In this document: positions 1 to 7,323 of the stretch, piece by piece
How positions within the stretch are numbered: the stretch's first letter is position 1
Layout: each line of letters starts with the position of its first letter
DNA from: Streptomyces hayashii
GTDB taxonomy: Bacteria > Actinomycetota > Actinomycetes > Streptomycetales > Streptomycetaceae
DNA length: 35,504 nt
NCBI RefSeq assembly: GCF_024539815.1
Contig: NZ_JAHHIU010000143.1
Span: 1 to 35,504, forward strand
Direction: 5' to 3'
Program-made: the position numbers and the translations under genes
Notes under the pieces: model-generated
The model's input: the letters and a program-made list of their open reading frames with translations, nothing else
Databases searched by the model: none
What the model was told of the DNA's origin: nothing

Positions 1-20
1 AGATGTGTATAAAGAGACAG
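1..20. other. Sequencing adapter remnant (Nextera/Tn5 mosaic end)
   Basis: The first 20 bases read AGATGTGTATAAAGAGACAG. The Tn5 mosaic end used in Nextera libraries is AGATGTGTATAAGAGACAG, so this is the same sequence with one extra A in the A run. It is not chromosomal and marks a contig end with an untrimmed adapter. Reading frames that begin inside it (from positions 3 and 5) are artefacts. Real sequence starts at about base 21. Confidence 0.93.
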
Positions 21-21
21 C

Positions 22-801
22 CCCGAGACCCGGCTCGTGCCCGGGGTGCCGCCGGGGACGTACCGGCCCTGGCAGATCGACACGCCGGACCAGGCGCTCC
101 CGCCCACGGTGTACGAGCCGACCGCCGCCGAGGACGCCGTCGAGCCGCGGGACGCCGCGCCCGGGACCTATGCGCTGGTCGAGTACGTGCCCGTGGCGGA
201 CCTCGTCTCCCGCACGTCCTGCACCAAGCGGACCGGGCCGTATCAGCGGGCGGTCGAGCGATGGCTGAAGCGGAAGGCGGACGGCAGGCAGTCGGCCGCC
301 GACTGCACGGCGATCCGCGCCTTCCAGCGCGCGCAGGGGATCACTCCCGCGATCGGATTCGCGGGGCCCGTCACCTGGGCGCGGATGCAGCTGGTCGCCG
401 CGCGCGGCAACCCGAACGCACGGAAGAAGTGCCCGGTGCGCTCGTACCGGGTCGCCTGCGTCGACCTCGACCGCCAGCTCACCTGGGTGCAGAAGGGGAC
501 GAAGGTCGTCTTCGGGCCCGTGTCCATGCGCAGCGGACGGGTCGCCCATCCGACCCGCAAGGGGTGGCACACCATCTATTGGCGGCACAAGAACCATGTG
601 TCGAGCCTGTACGGCACCCCCATGCCGTACGCCCAGTTCTTCGACGGCGGGGAGGCCTTCCACGCCGTCTACGGCACGATCCACACCGTCGTCGGCTCCA
701 TGGGATGCGTCAACCTCACCCTCGGCGACGCCCGCAGGCTGTGGGGGGTGCTGAAGAAGGGCGACCGGGTCTACGTGTGGGGGCGGCGGCCCGGTACCTG
801 A
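22..801 (+). CDS. L,D-transpeptidase with peptidoglycan-binding domain (5' truncated)
   Basis: Family role: cross-linking peptidoglycan stem peptides (3-3 links) outside the membrane. The frame is open from the adapter junction to the TGA at 799-801, so the N-terminus and any signal peptide are missing. The GTG codons at 37 and 46 are internal, not credible starts. The first visible half has a peptidoglycan-binding-like stretch (CTAIRAFQRAQGITPAIG). The second half is a YkuD catalytic domain: CVDLDRQLTWVQKG, the PMPYAQFF segment, AFHAVYG, and the catalytic Cys in GSMGCVNLT at nt 694-720, followed by DARRLW and GDRVYVWG. The usual (S/T)HGC reads SMGC here, so one conserved His is Met while the Cys and the upstream His are kept. 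The gene precedes alr by 34 bp on the same strand, which fits cell-wall function. Confidence 0.85.
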   Translation, partial: PETRLVPGVPPGTYRPWQIDTPDQALPPTVYEPTAAEDAVEPRDAAPGTYALVEYVPVADLVSRTSCTKRTGPYQRAVERWLKRKADGRQSAADCTAIRAFQRAQGITPAIGFAGPVTWARMQLVAARGNPNARKKCPVRSYRVACVDLDRQLTWVQKGTKVVFGPVSMRSGRVAHPTRKGWHTIYWRHKNHVSSLYGTPMPYAQFFDGGEAFHAVYGTIHTVVGSMGCVNLTLGDARRLWGVLKKGDRVYVWGRRPGT

Positions 802-835
802 GGGGCGGTCCGGGCGCTCTGAGACACTGGGCGCG

Positions 836-1999
836 ATGAGTGAGACTGCCGACCCGACCACCGCCCCGTCGCGCGCCCGCGCCGAGATCGACCTTGCCGC
901 GCTGCGGGCCAACGTGCGGACCCTGCGCGCCATGGCGCCGGGCGCGGCGTTCATGGCCGTGGTGAAGGCCGACGGGTACGGCCACGGCGCCCTGCCGTGC
1001 GCCCGCGCGGCCGTCGAGGCCGGCGCCACCTGGGTGGGCGCCGCCACGCCCGAGGAGGCGCTGGCGCTGCGGGCGGACGGCGCCCTGCCGGCCGACGTCC
1101 GGATCATGTGCTGGCTGTGGACGCCGGGCGGGCCCTGGCGGGAGGCGGTCGAGGCCGATCTCGACGTGTCCGTCAGCGGGCTGTGGGCGCTGGGCGAGGT
1201 CGAGCAGGCGGCCCGCGCCGCCGGCCGGCCGGCCCGGGTGCAGCTCAAGGCGGACACCGGACTCGGACGCAACGGCTGCCAGCCCGGCGACTGGCCCGAA
1301 CTCGTGGCGCGGGCGCTGCGCGCCGAGCGCGAGGGCCTGCTGCGGATCACCGGCCTGTGGTCGCACTTCGCCTGCGCCGACGAGCCCGGGCACCCGTCCA
1401 TCGCCGCCCAGCTCGCCCTTTTCCACGAGATGACGGCCCACGCCGAGCGGGAGGGCGCCCGGCCCGAGGTGCGGCACATCGCCAACTCCCCGGCCACGCT
1501 CACGCTCCCGGAGACCCACCTCGACCTCGTCCGCCCGGGCATCGCGATGTACGGCCTGTCGCCCGCCCCCGAGCTGGGCTCCTCCGCCGACCTCGGGCTG
1601 CGCCCGGCGATGACCCTCGCGGCCCCGCTGGCCCTGGTGAAGCACGTCCCGGGCGGCCACGGCGTGAGCTACGGCCACCACTACGTGACGCCCGGGGAGA
1701 CCACGCTCGGCCTGGTGCCCCTCGGGTACGCCGACGGCGTTCCGCGGCACGCCTCCGGGACCGGCCCGGTGCTGGTCGGCGGCAAGTGGCGGACGGCGGC
1801 CGGACGCATCGCGATGGACCAGTTCGTCGTCGATCTCGGCGGCGACGAGCCCGGGTGCGGAGCGGAGGCGGTCCTCTTCGGCCCCGGCGACCGCGGCGAG
1901 CCCACGGCTCAGGACTGGGCGCAGGCGGCCGGAACCATCGGATACGAGATCGTCACGCGCATCGGAGTGCGGGTTCCCCGCGTCTATGTGAATGAATGA
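836..1999 (+). CDS. alr: Alanine racemase
   Basis: PLP-dependent interconversion of L- and D-alanine in the cytoplasm, supplying D-Ala for peptidoglycan. The 387-aa protein has the usual family length. The PLP lysine is K44 in AVVKADGYGHG, and the second catalytic residue is Y279 in GVSYGHHY. Other family blocks are LKADTGLGRNG, HIANSPATL, RPGIAMYG and GYADGVPR. The start ATG at 836 has no Shine-Dalgarno sequence. GACACT lies 7 nt upstream (823-828), so the mRNA may be leaderless. The next gene is a hydrolase on the same strand after 88 bp, a neighbourhood typical of Streptomyces. Function is very secure, the exact start less so. Confidence 0.96.
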   Translation: MSETADPTTAPSRARAEIDLAALRANVRTLRAMAPGAAFMAVVKADGYGHGALPCARAAVEAGATWVGAATPEEALALRADGALPADVRIMCWLWTPGGPWREAVEADLDVSVSGLWALGEVEQAARAAGRPARVQLKADTGLGRNGCQPGDWPELVARALRAEREGLLRITGLWSHFACADEPGHPSIAAQLALFHEMTAHAEREGARPEVRHIANSPATLTLPETHLDLVRPGIAMYGLSPAPELGSSADLGLRPAMTLAAPLALVKHVPGGHGVSYGHHYVTPGETTLGLVPLGYADGVPRHASGTGPVLVGGKWRTAAGRIAMDQFVVDLGGDEPGCGAEAVLFGPGDRGEPTAQDWAQAAGTIGYEIVTRIGVRVPRVYVNE

Positions 2000-2087
2000 C
2001 GCGTCCGGGGCCCGACTCAGGTGAATGCGCAACGAGACGGGTATCCGGCAGTCAGGCGACGGACATCGGCCGAAGAGGGAGCGGTAC

Positions 2088-3362
2088 GTGAGCGAGAGCA
2101 GCGCGGAGGTGGTGGCGTCGGGCGCGGAGGCGGTGGCGAGCGCCGCCACGGCGGTCGTCGCCGCCTCCGCCACGGGGGCGGCCGGGGGCTGGCGCCGGGC
2201 GACCGGCGTCGCGGGCGCCGCGATAGGCGTGATCGCCGCGGGGGCCGCGGCGGGCGTGGCCCTGGAGCGGATGACCGTGGGCCGCGGCATGCGGGCGAAG
2301 GCCCGGCTGGCCCTGGACTCGGCGGGGCCGTACGGCGGCCTCCGCGGGGCCCCGGGCAAGGCGTACGCCGACGACGGCACCGAGCTCTACTACGAGGTCG
2401 ACGAGGCCGAGCCGCAGGGCGGCCCGGCGAACCGGCGGCGCAGGCTGTTCGGGCGCAAGGCCCCGCTCCCCGTCACCGTGGTCTTCAGTCACGGCTACTG
2501 CCTCAACCAGGACTCCTGGCACTACCAGCGGGCGGCTCTGCGGGGCGTCGTGCGGACCGTGCACTGGGACCAGCGCAGCCACGGCCGCTCCGAGCGGGGC
2601 CGGGCCCAGACCCAGGACGGCGTGCCGGTCACCATCGACCAGCTGGGGCGCGATCTGAAGGCCGTCCTCGACGCGGCCGTGCCGGAGGGGCCGATCGTGC
2701 TGGTCGGGCACTCCATGGGCGGGATGACGGTGATGGCCCTGGCCGCGCTGTACCCGGAGCTCATCCGCGACCGCGTGGTGGCCACGGCTTTCGTCGGCAC
2801 CTCGTCCGGGCGGCTCGGCGAGGTCAACTTCGGGCTGCCGGTCGCGGGCGTGAACGCCGTGCGGCGGGTGCTGCCGGGCGTGCTGAGGGCCCTCGGGCAG
2901 CAGGCGGCCCTGGTGGAGAAGGGGCGGCGGGCGACCGCCGACCTGTTCGCCGGGATCATCAAGCGCTACTCGTTCGCCTCGCGGGACGTGGACCCGGCCG
3001 TGGCCAGGTTCGCCGAGCGGATGATCGAGGGCACGCCGATCGACGTGGTCGCCGAGTTCTATCCGGCGTTCACTGATCACGACAAGACCGGGGCGCTGGC
3101 CTGTTTCACGGACATGCCGGTGCTGGTGCTGGCCGGGATCGGGGATCTGGTCACGCCGAGCGAGCACAGCGAGGCCATCGCCGACCTGCTGCCGGACGCG
3201 GAGCTGGTGCTCGTGCCGGACGCCGGGCACCTGGTGATGCTGGAACACCCGGAAGTGGTCACCGACCGGCTCGCGGACCTGCTCACCCGTGCGGGCGCCG
3301 TGCCCGCAGGAGCTACCGTGAACGGTTATGGAAGCACCAGCAGCACCGCACAGCCCGGCTGA
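2088..3362 (+). CDS. Membrane-anchored alpha/beta hydrolase
   Basis: Alpha/beta-hydrolase fold protein of 424 aa; the substrate cannot be read from sequence. The GTG at 2088 is preferred because AGAGGGAG lies just upstream; a longer frame from 2025 lacks such support. An Ala/Gly-rich hydrophobic segment at about residues 38-59 probably anchors it. The hydrolase core starts near residue 90. It has HGYCLNQDSWHYQ (oxyanion region), the nucleophile elbow GHSMGGM (Ser about 209), the acid region GIGDLVTPSEHS and the catalytic His in DAGHLVMLEHP. The triad is therefore complete. The 3' end overlaps tsaE by 35 bp, and the pair sits between alr and tsaE. It could be a lipase, esterase or peptidase. 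Confidence 0.85.
   Translation: MSESSAEVVASGAEAVASAATAVVAASATGAAGGWRRATGVAGAAIGVIAAGAAAGVALERMTVGRGMRAKARLALDSAGPYGGLRGAPGKAYADDGTELYYEVDEAEPQGGPANRRRRLFGRKAPLPVTVVFSHGYCLNQDSWHYQRAALRGVVRTVHWDQRSHGRSERGRAQTQDGVPVTIDQLGRDLKAVLDAAVPEGPIVLVGHSMGGMTVMALAALYPELIRDRVVATAFVGTSSGRLGEVNFGLPVAGVNAVRRVLPGVLRALGQQAALVEKGRRATADLFAGIIKRYSFASRDVDPAVARFAERMIEGTPIDVVAEFYPAFTDHDKTGALACFTDMPVLVLAGIGDLVTPSEHSEAIADLLPDAELVLVPDAGHLVMLEHPEVVTDRLADLLTRAGAVPAGATVNGYGSTSSTAQPG
3314..3319 (+). promoter_or_regulatory. Candidate -10 box inside the hydrolase gene for tsaE
   Basis: TACCGT fits TANNNT and ends 8 nt before the tsaE ATG, which has no Shine-Dalgarno sequence. tsaE could therefore have its own near-leaderless transcript starting within the hydrolase coding region. 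No good -35 box is visible. Confidence 0.35.
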
Positions 3363-3861
3363 GCCCGAGGCGGCGGAGAACCACGTGGACATCGTCGTCG
3401 ACTCTCCCGAGGCGATGGGGGACATGGGCCGTCGTCTGGCCGGGCTGTTGCGCGCCGGAGATCTCGTGATGCTCACCGGAGAGCTCGGGGCGGGCAAGAC
3501 GACGCTCACCCGCGGGCTCGGCGAGGGGCTCGGGGTCCGGGGCGCGGTCACCTCGCCGACCTTCGTGATCGCCCGTGTGCACCCTCCGCTGGCGGGCGGT
3601 CCGCCGCTCGTCCACGTCGACGCGTACCGCCTGGGCGGCGGGCTCGACGAGATGGAGGACCTCGACCTCGACGTCTCGCTGCCGGACTCGGTGATCGTCG
3701 TGGAGTGGGGCGAGGGCAAGGTGGAGGAGCTGACCGACGAGCGGCTGCACATCCGCATCCACCGGGCCGTCGGCGACACCTCCGACGAGGTGCGCCATGT
3801 GACGGTGACGGGGCTCGGGGAGCGGTGGGCCGCGGCGGACCTCGGTGTGCTGTCGGGCTGA
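3328..3861 (+). CDS. tsaE: tRNA t6A synthesis ATPase TsaE
   Basis: Cytoplasmic P-loop ATPase that works with TsaB and TsaD to transfer threonylcarbamoyl to A37 of ANN-decoding tRNAs. The 177-aa protein has the Walker A motif GELGAGKTT, the family block SPTFVIARVHP, the HVDAYRL block and VIVVEWGEG near the C-terminus. Length is normal for the family. The ATG at 3328 overlaps the hydrolase end. No clear ribosome site is present, but a TACCGT -10 box lies 8 nt upstream. TsaB and TsaD are encoded just downstream at 5019-7313, which supports the assignment. Confidence 0.95.
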   Translation: MEAPAAPHSPAEPEAAENHVDIVVDSPEAMGDMGRRLAGLLRAGDLVMLTGELGAGKTTLTRGLGEGLGVRGAVTSPTFVIARVHPPLAGGPPLVHVDAYRLGGGLDEMEDLDLDVSLPDSVIVVEWGEGKVEELTDERLHIRIHRAVGDTSDEVRHVTVTGLGERWAAADLGVLSG

Positions 3862-3867
3862 CTTCCC

Positions 3868-3931
3868 GACGCGGCCGCCGGGCCCGTGCGCCTGCTCGTG
3901 ACGCGGCCGCCGGGCCCGTGCGCCGGCTCGT
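3868..3931. repeat. 32-bp tandem duplication after tsaE
   Basis: Two adjacent 32-bp copies, 3868-3899 and 3900-3931, differ at one base (CCTGC against CCGGC). They begin 7 nt after the tsaE stop codon. Each copy contains GCGGCCGC followed by CGGGCCCG, both self-complementary, so the RNA could fold. The near identity suggests a recent duplication. Confidence 0.85.
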
Positions 3932-4001
3932 GAATGTTCCGACAGGGCGTCGGCAAGATGTTGCGTCCGGTGTCTTTTCCGTGGTCACATGGTATCAAGT
4001 T

Positions 4002-4025
4002 CGTAGTTAGGTCTACCTAACCACG
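4002..4025. promoter_or_regulatory. 24-bp operator-like palindrome
   Basis: The core is GTTAGGT-CT-ACCTAAC (4006-4021). Flanking CGT and ACG extend it to 24 bp with a single mismatched pair (4005/4022). It lies 28 nt before the start of a 57-aa ORF. It resembles half-sites of DtxR/IdeR iron boxes, but the spacing does not match a 19-bp iron box, so the binding protein is unknown. Confidence 0.6.
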
Positions 4026-4052
4026 CCCGCCCCCGAACCGCAGGAGGCGCTC

Positions 4053-4226
4053 ATGCCGGACCCCGAGCCCACGCCCCGGCCCGCGCGGCCGTCCCCGGTC
4101 ACCGGTGTGTCGATGCGCGACCTGCTGGCCTCCTGCGCGGCCGCGGAAGCCGTCTCGACGCCGCCGCGGCTGCCCGACGCGGCCACGGTCAAGGGCGCCC
4201 CGGCCCAGCACCGCAGGGCCGCCTGA
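4053..4226 (+). CDS. Small hypothetical protein, 57 aa
   Basis: I do not recognise a family. The ATG at 4053 follows CAGGAGGCGCTC, a very strong ribosome-binding site at good spacing, and codon third positions are almost all G or C as in neighbouring genes. The protein starts MPDPEPTPRPARPSPVTGVS, then has a short possible helix, MRDLLASCAAAEAV, and a Pro/Ala-rich tail ending HRRAA. There is no signal peptide or membrane segment. A 24-bp palindrome sits just upstream, suggesting its own regulated promoter. It is convergent with the YkuD-like gene at 4362-4907. Confidence rests on the ribosome site and codon bias only. Confidence 0.6.
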   Translation: MPDPEPTPRPARPSPVTGVSMRDLLASCAAAEAVSTPPRLPDAATVKGAPAQHRRAA

Positions 4227-4361
4227 GCCGTTCGCGGACGCCTCCGCAGGATCCCCGGCCGCCCCTCGGGCCGCGGCCACCGCCGGCCCGCCCCCGCCCG
4301 CGGCGCCCCTTGGGGGTCGCTCCTCCCGGGCGGGTCGGGGATCACTCCTACGGGGTCACGG

Positions 4362-4907
4362 TCAGGGGACCACGACGACCCCTCGTCCGATCGTCGCGAA
4401 CGTCCACATCGCGGCGCCGTCCGCGACGGTCTCCCGGATGCCGCCCGTGCGCACCGTCGGGTCGGGCTCCGGCATCGAGCCGTCCAGCGCGGCGCTGAAG
4501 CCGATCGTCGCGTCCTGCACGGTCGTGAAGCGCACGACGTGCTCGATGGGGGTGCCGTCGGTGCCGGTGACGGCGCCCGAGCGGGAGGTGACGACATAGC
4601 TGCCCGGGGGCGGGTCCACGCTCCCGGGGGCGACCCTGAACGTCCGCGTGACCACGTCGTTCGGTCCGACCAGCCAGACCCGGTCGCCGGCCAGGGAGTA
4701 GACCACCCGCTCGCCCGCGCCGGAGCCGGCCGGCAGCGCGGCCGGATGCCGTCGGTCCCGGGCGGTCTTCTTCGCCGGGGTCCCGCCGCGCTCCCCCTCG
4801 GCCGGTCCGGCGGGCGCGCTCGCCGACGCCTGGAAGGCGAGGAACCCGACCGCCGCCAGGGCCGCCGCGGTGAGCCCGGCCACGAAAGTCGAGCTGTTGC
4901 TTGGCAT
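4362..4907 (-). CDS. Secreted YkuD-like protein lacking catalytic residues
   Basis: 181 aa with an N-terminal hydrophobic segment (residues 8-26, FVAGLTAAALAAVGFLAF) that is a signal peptide or anchor. The C-terminal half reads like a YkuD L,D-transpeptidase fold: RVVYSLAGDRVWLVG, TRTFRVAPG, PPGSYVVTSRSG, GTPIEHVVRF, then RTGGIRETVADGAAMW and GRGVVVVP. In active enzymes the loop is (S/T)HGC(I/V)R; here it is RTGGIR at residues 153-158, with the Cys replaced by Gly, and the upstream His is Ser138 in IGFSAAL. It is therefore predicted inactive as a transpeptidase, perhaps a binding or regulatory protein. The fold assignment is inference from motif spacing. It diverges from tsaB. Confidence 0.75.
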   Translation of the reverse strand: MPSNSSTFVAGLTAAALAAVGFLAFQASASAPAGPAEGERGGTPAKKTARDRRHPAALPAGSGAGERVVYSLAGDRVWLVGPNDVVTRTFRVAPGSVDPPPGSYVVTSRSGAVTGTDGTPIEHVVRFTTVQDATIGFSAALDGSMPEPDPTVRTGGIRETVADGAAMWTFATIGRGVVVVP

Positions 4908-5006
4908 CGCCGACCGTCCCGTCTGTCCTGTACGTCACCTTTCGCGGCGACGTTAGCAGTGATCGGACGTTCGGCCGGCGCGGCCGATTCCGGGGCACGG
5001 GAGCCG

Positions 5007-5012
5007 TAGGCT
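5007..5012 (+). promoter_or_regulatory. -10 box for leaderless tsaB
   Basis: TAGGCT fits TANNNT and ends exactly 6 nt before the GTG start of tsaB at 5019, with no Shine-Dalgarno sequence. This geometry predicts transcription starting at the start codon. The -35 region is poor. Confidence 0.5.
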
Positions 5013-5018
5013 GTTCGC

Positions 5019-5672
5019 GTGCTCTTGCTCGCTCTGGATACCGCCACCCCCGCCGTCACCGTCGCGCTGCACGACGGCACGGACGTCGTCGCCTCCTCCG
5101 CCCAGGTGGACGCGCGCCGCCACGGTGAGCTGCTGCTGCCGGCCGTCGACCGGCTGCTCGCCGGGGCCGGGCTCCGGCTCGACGCCGTCACCGGGATCGT
5201 CGTCGGCGTCGGCCCCGGCCCCTACACCGGGCTGCGCGTCGGCCTGATGACCGCCGACACCTTCGGACTCGCGCTCGGCGTCCCCGTGTACGGACTGTGC
5301 ACGCTCGACGGGCTCGCGTACGCGTCCGACCTGGAAGGACCCTTCGTCGTGGCGACCGACGCCCGCCGCAAGGAGGTCTACTGGGCCCGCTACGCCGACT
5401 CCCGCACGCGGCTCTCGGGTCCGGCCGTGGACCGGCCCGCGGACATCGCCGACGAGGTGGCGGGGCTGCCCGCCGTCGGCGCGGGCGCGCTGCTGTACCC
5501 GGACGCCTTCCCGAACGCGCACGAGCCCGAGCACGTGTCCGCCGCGGCGCTCGCGGGCCTCGCCGCCGAGCGGCTGGCCGCGGGCGAGGAGCTCCCGGCC
5601 CCCCGCCCGCTGTATCTGCGCCGCCCGGACGCCCAGGTGCCGAAGAACTACAAGGTGGTCACCCCCAAGTGA
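5019..5672 (+). CDS. tsaB: tRNA t6A synthesis subunit TsaB
   Basis: Non-catalytic partner that dimerises with TsaD in the cytoplasmic t6A complex. The 217-aa protein starts LLLALDTATPAVTVAL, the ASKHA-fold signature of TsaB, and has RHGELLLPAVDRLL and the block GVGPGPYTGLRVGLMTADTFGLALG. Length is normal. The GTG start at 5019 has no ribosome site and a TAGGCT box 6 nt upstream, so it is probably leaderless. The stop overlaps the rimI start by GTGA, giving translational coupling in a tsaB-rimI-tsaD operon. Confidence 0.95.
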   Translation: MLLLALDTATPAVTVALHDGTDVVASSAQVDARRHGELLLPAVDRLLAGAGLRLDAVTGIVVGVGPGPYTGLRVGLMTADTFGLALGVPVYGLCTLDGLAYASDLEGPFVVATDARRKEVYWARYADSRTRLSGPAVDRPADIADEVAGLPAVGAGALLYPDAFPNAHEPEHVSAAALAGLAAERLAAGEELPAPRPLYLRRPDAQVPKNYKVVTPK

Positions 5673-6223
5673 CCGAGACCGTCGACCCGCCCGGAGAGCC
5701 CGTGCTGCGCGAGATGCGCTGGTGGGACATCGAGCCCGTGCTGGAACTGGAGAAGGACCTCTTCCCCGAGGACGCCTGGTCGCGAGGCATGTTCTGGTCC
5801 GACCTGGCCCACGCCCGCGGCCCCGAGGCCACCCGGCGGTACCTCGTCGCCGTCGACCGGCGCGACGACGGCGACGGGAGCGCCCGCGAGCGGATCGTCG
5901 GGTACGCCGGCCTGGCCGCCGCCGGGGACCTCGCCGACGTCCAGACCATCGCCGTCGCCCGCGACCACTGGGGCACCGGCCTCGGCGGCCGCCTGCTGAC
6001 GGAACTGCTGCGCGCGGCGACCGCGTTCGAGTGCGCCGAGGTCATGCTGGAGTGCCGGATCGACAACATCCGCGCCCAGAAGCTCTACGAACGCTTCGGC
6101 TTCGAGGCCATCGGCTTCCGCCGCGGCTACTACCAGCCGGGGAACGTGGACGCCCTGGTGATGCGCCTGACCGACCCGACGACATCCGTAGCCGGAACGC
6201 AAGGAACCGAGACCAATGGCTGA
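5669..6223 (+). CDS. rimI: GNAT N-acetyltransferase, RimI-like
   Basis: Acetyl-CoA-dependent N-terminal acetyltransferase; the named target of RimI is ribosomal protein S18. The 184-aa protein begins at GTG 5669, overlapping the tsaB stop by GTGA. It has LREMRWWDIEPVLELEKDLFPEDAWSR, the acetyl-CoA loop region VARDHWGTGLGGRLL and the block ECRIDNIRAQKLYERFGFEAIGFRRGYY typical of RimI. The last 15 residues are polar and variable. It overlaps tsaD by 8 bp, an arrangement common in bacteria. The real substrate in actinomycetes is not settled. Confidence 0.92.
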   Translation: MTETVDPPGEPVLREMRWWDIEPVLELEKDLFPEDAWSRGMFWSDLAHARGPEATRRYLVAVDRRDDGDGSARERIVGYAGLAAAGDLADVQTIAVARDHWGTGLGGRLLTELLRAATAFECAEVMLECRIDNIRAQKLYERFGFEAIGFRRGYYQPGNVDALVMRLTDPTTSVAGTQGTETNG

Positions 6224-7313
6224 CGAACCCCTCGTGCTGGGGATCGAGACCTCCTGCGACGAGACCGGCGTCGGCGTCGTGCGCGGCAGGACCCTGCTGG
6301 CGGACGCGATCGCCTCCAGCGTCGACGAGCACGCCCGCTTCGGCGGCGTGGTGCCCGAGGTCGCCTCCCGGGCGCACCTGGAGGCGATGGTCCCGACCAT
6401 CGACCGGGCGCTGAAGGAAGCGGGAGTGAGCCCGAAGGACCTCGACGGCATCGCGGTCACGGCCGGCCCCGGCCTCGCCGGCGCGCTGCTGGTCGGCGTC
6501 TCGGCGGCGAAGGCCTACGCCTACGCCCTCGGCAAGCCGCTCTACGGCGTGAACCACCTCGCCTCGCACATCTGCGTGGACCAGCTGGAGCACGGCGCGC
6601 TGCCCGAGCCGACGATGGCCCTGCTGGTGTCCGGGGGCCACTCCTCCCTGCTGCTGTCCACCGACATCACCTCCGACGTCCGCCCCATGGGCGCGACCAT
6701 CGACGACGCGGCGGGCGAGGCCTTCGACAAGATCGCCCGGGTGCTGAACCTGGGCTTCCCCGGCGGCCCGGTCATCGACCGCTACGCGCGCGAGGGCGAT
6801 CCGGCGGCCATCGCGTTCCCTCGCGGCCTCACCGGCCCGCGCGACCCGGTGTACGACTTCTCCTTCTCCGGCCTGAAGACGTCGGTCGCCCGCTGGATCG
6901 AGGCGAAGCGGGCGGCGGGCGAGGAGGTGCCGGTGCGGGACGTGGCGGCCTCCTTCCAGGAGGCGGTCGTCGACGTCCTGACCCGCAAGGCCGTGCGGGC
7001 CTGCAAGGACGAGGGCGTCGACCACCTGATGATCGGCGGCGGCGTGGCCGCGAACACCCGGCTGCGGGCCCTGGCCCAGGAGCGCTGCGAGGCCGCCGGC
7101 ATCCGGCTGCGCGTGCCGCGTCCCAAGCTGTGCACGGACAACGGCGCGATGGTGGCGGCGCTGGGCGCGGAGATGGTGGCCCGGGGGCGTGCCGCGTCGA
7201 GCTGGGACCTGTCGGCGGACTCCTCGCTGCCGGTGACCGAGCCGCATGTGCCGGGTCGTCCGCACGACCACGACCATGTGCACGAGATGGCCAAGGGCAA
7301 CCTGTACTCATGA
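6216..7313 (+). CDS. tsaD: tRNA threonylcarbamoyltransferase TsaD
   Basis: Catalytic subunit that transfers threonylcarbamoyl to A37 of tRNA. The 365-aa protein has GIETSCDETGVGVV at the N-terminus, the metal-binding NHLASH motif (H114 and H118), LLVSGGHSSLLL, GEAFDKIARVLNLGFPGGP, FSFSGLKTS, GGGVAANTRLR and CTDNGAMVA. Length is a little above the bacterial norm because of a His/Asp-rich tail near PHDHDHVH. The ATG at 6216 is preceded by AAGGAACCGAG. It overlaps rimI, and its stop lies inside the ribosome site of the following 87-aa gene. Confidence 0.96.
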   Translation: MADEPLVLGIETSCDETGVGVVRGRTLLADAIASSVDEHARFGGVVPEVASRAHLEAMVPTIDRALKEAGVSPKDLDGIAVTAGPGLAGALLVGVSAAKAYAYALGKPLYGVNHLASHICVDQLEHGALPEPTMALLVSGGHSSLLLSTDITSDVRPMGATIDDAAGEAFDKIARVLNLGFPGGPVIDRYAREGDPAAIAFPRGLTGPRDPVYDFSFSGLKTSVARWIEAKRAAGEEVPVRDVAASFQEAVVDVLTRKAVRACKDEGVDHLMIGGGVAANTRLRALAQERCEAAGIRLRVPRPKLCTDNGAMVAALGAEMVARGRAASSWDLSADSSLPVTEPHVPGRPHDHDHVHEMAKGNLYS

Positions 7314-7323
7314 GGAGCGCCTG

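Noticed and set aside
3..839. Long frame of 278 codons starting in the adapter
   Set aside because: It begins inside non-genomic sequence, is rich in Arg/Gly/Ala as expected for a GC-rich shadow frame, and overlaps the clear L,D-transpeptidase frame.
4006..4021. DtxR/IdeR (DmdR) iron box
   Set aside because: Half-sites TTAGGT and ACCTAA are present, but only 2 bp apart, whereas the 19-bp iron box has 7 bp between them. Kept as an unassigned palindrome.
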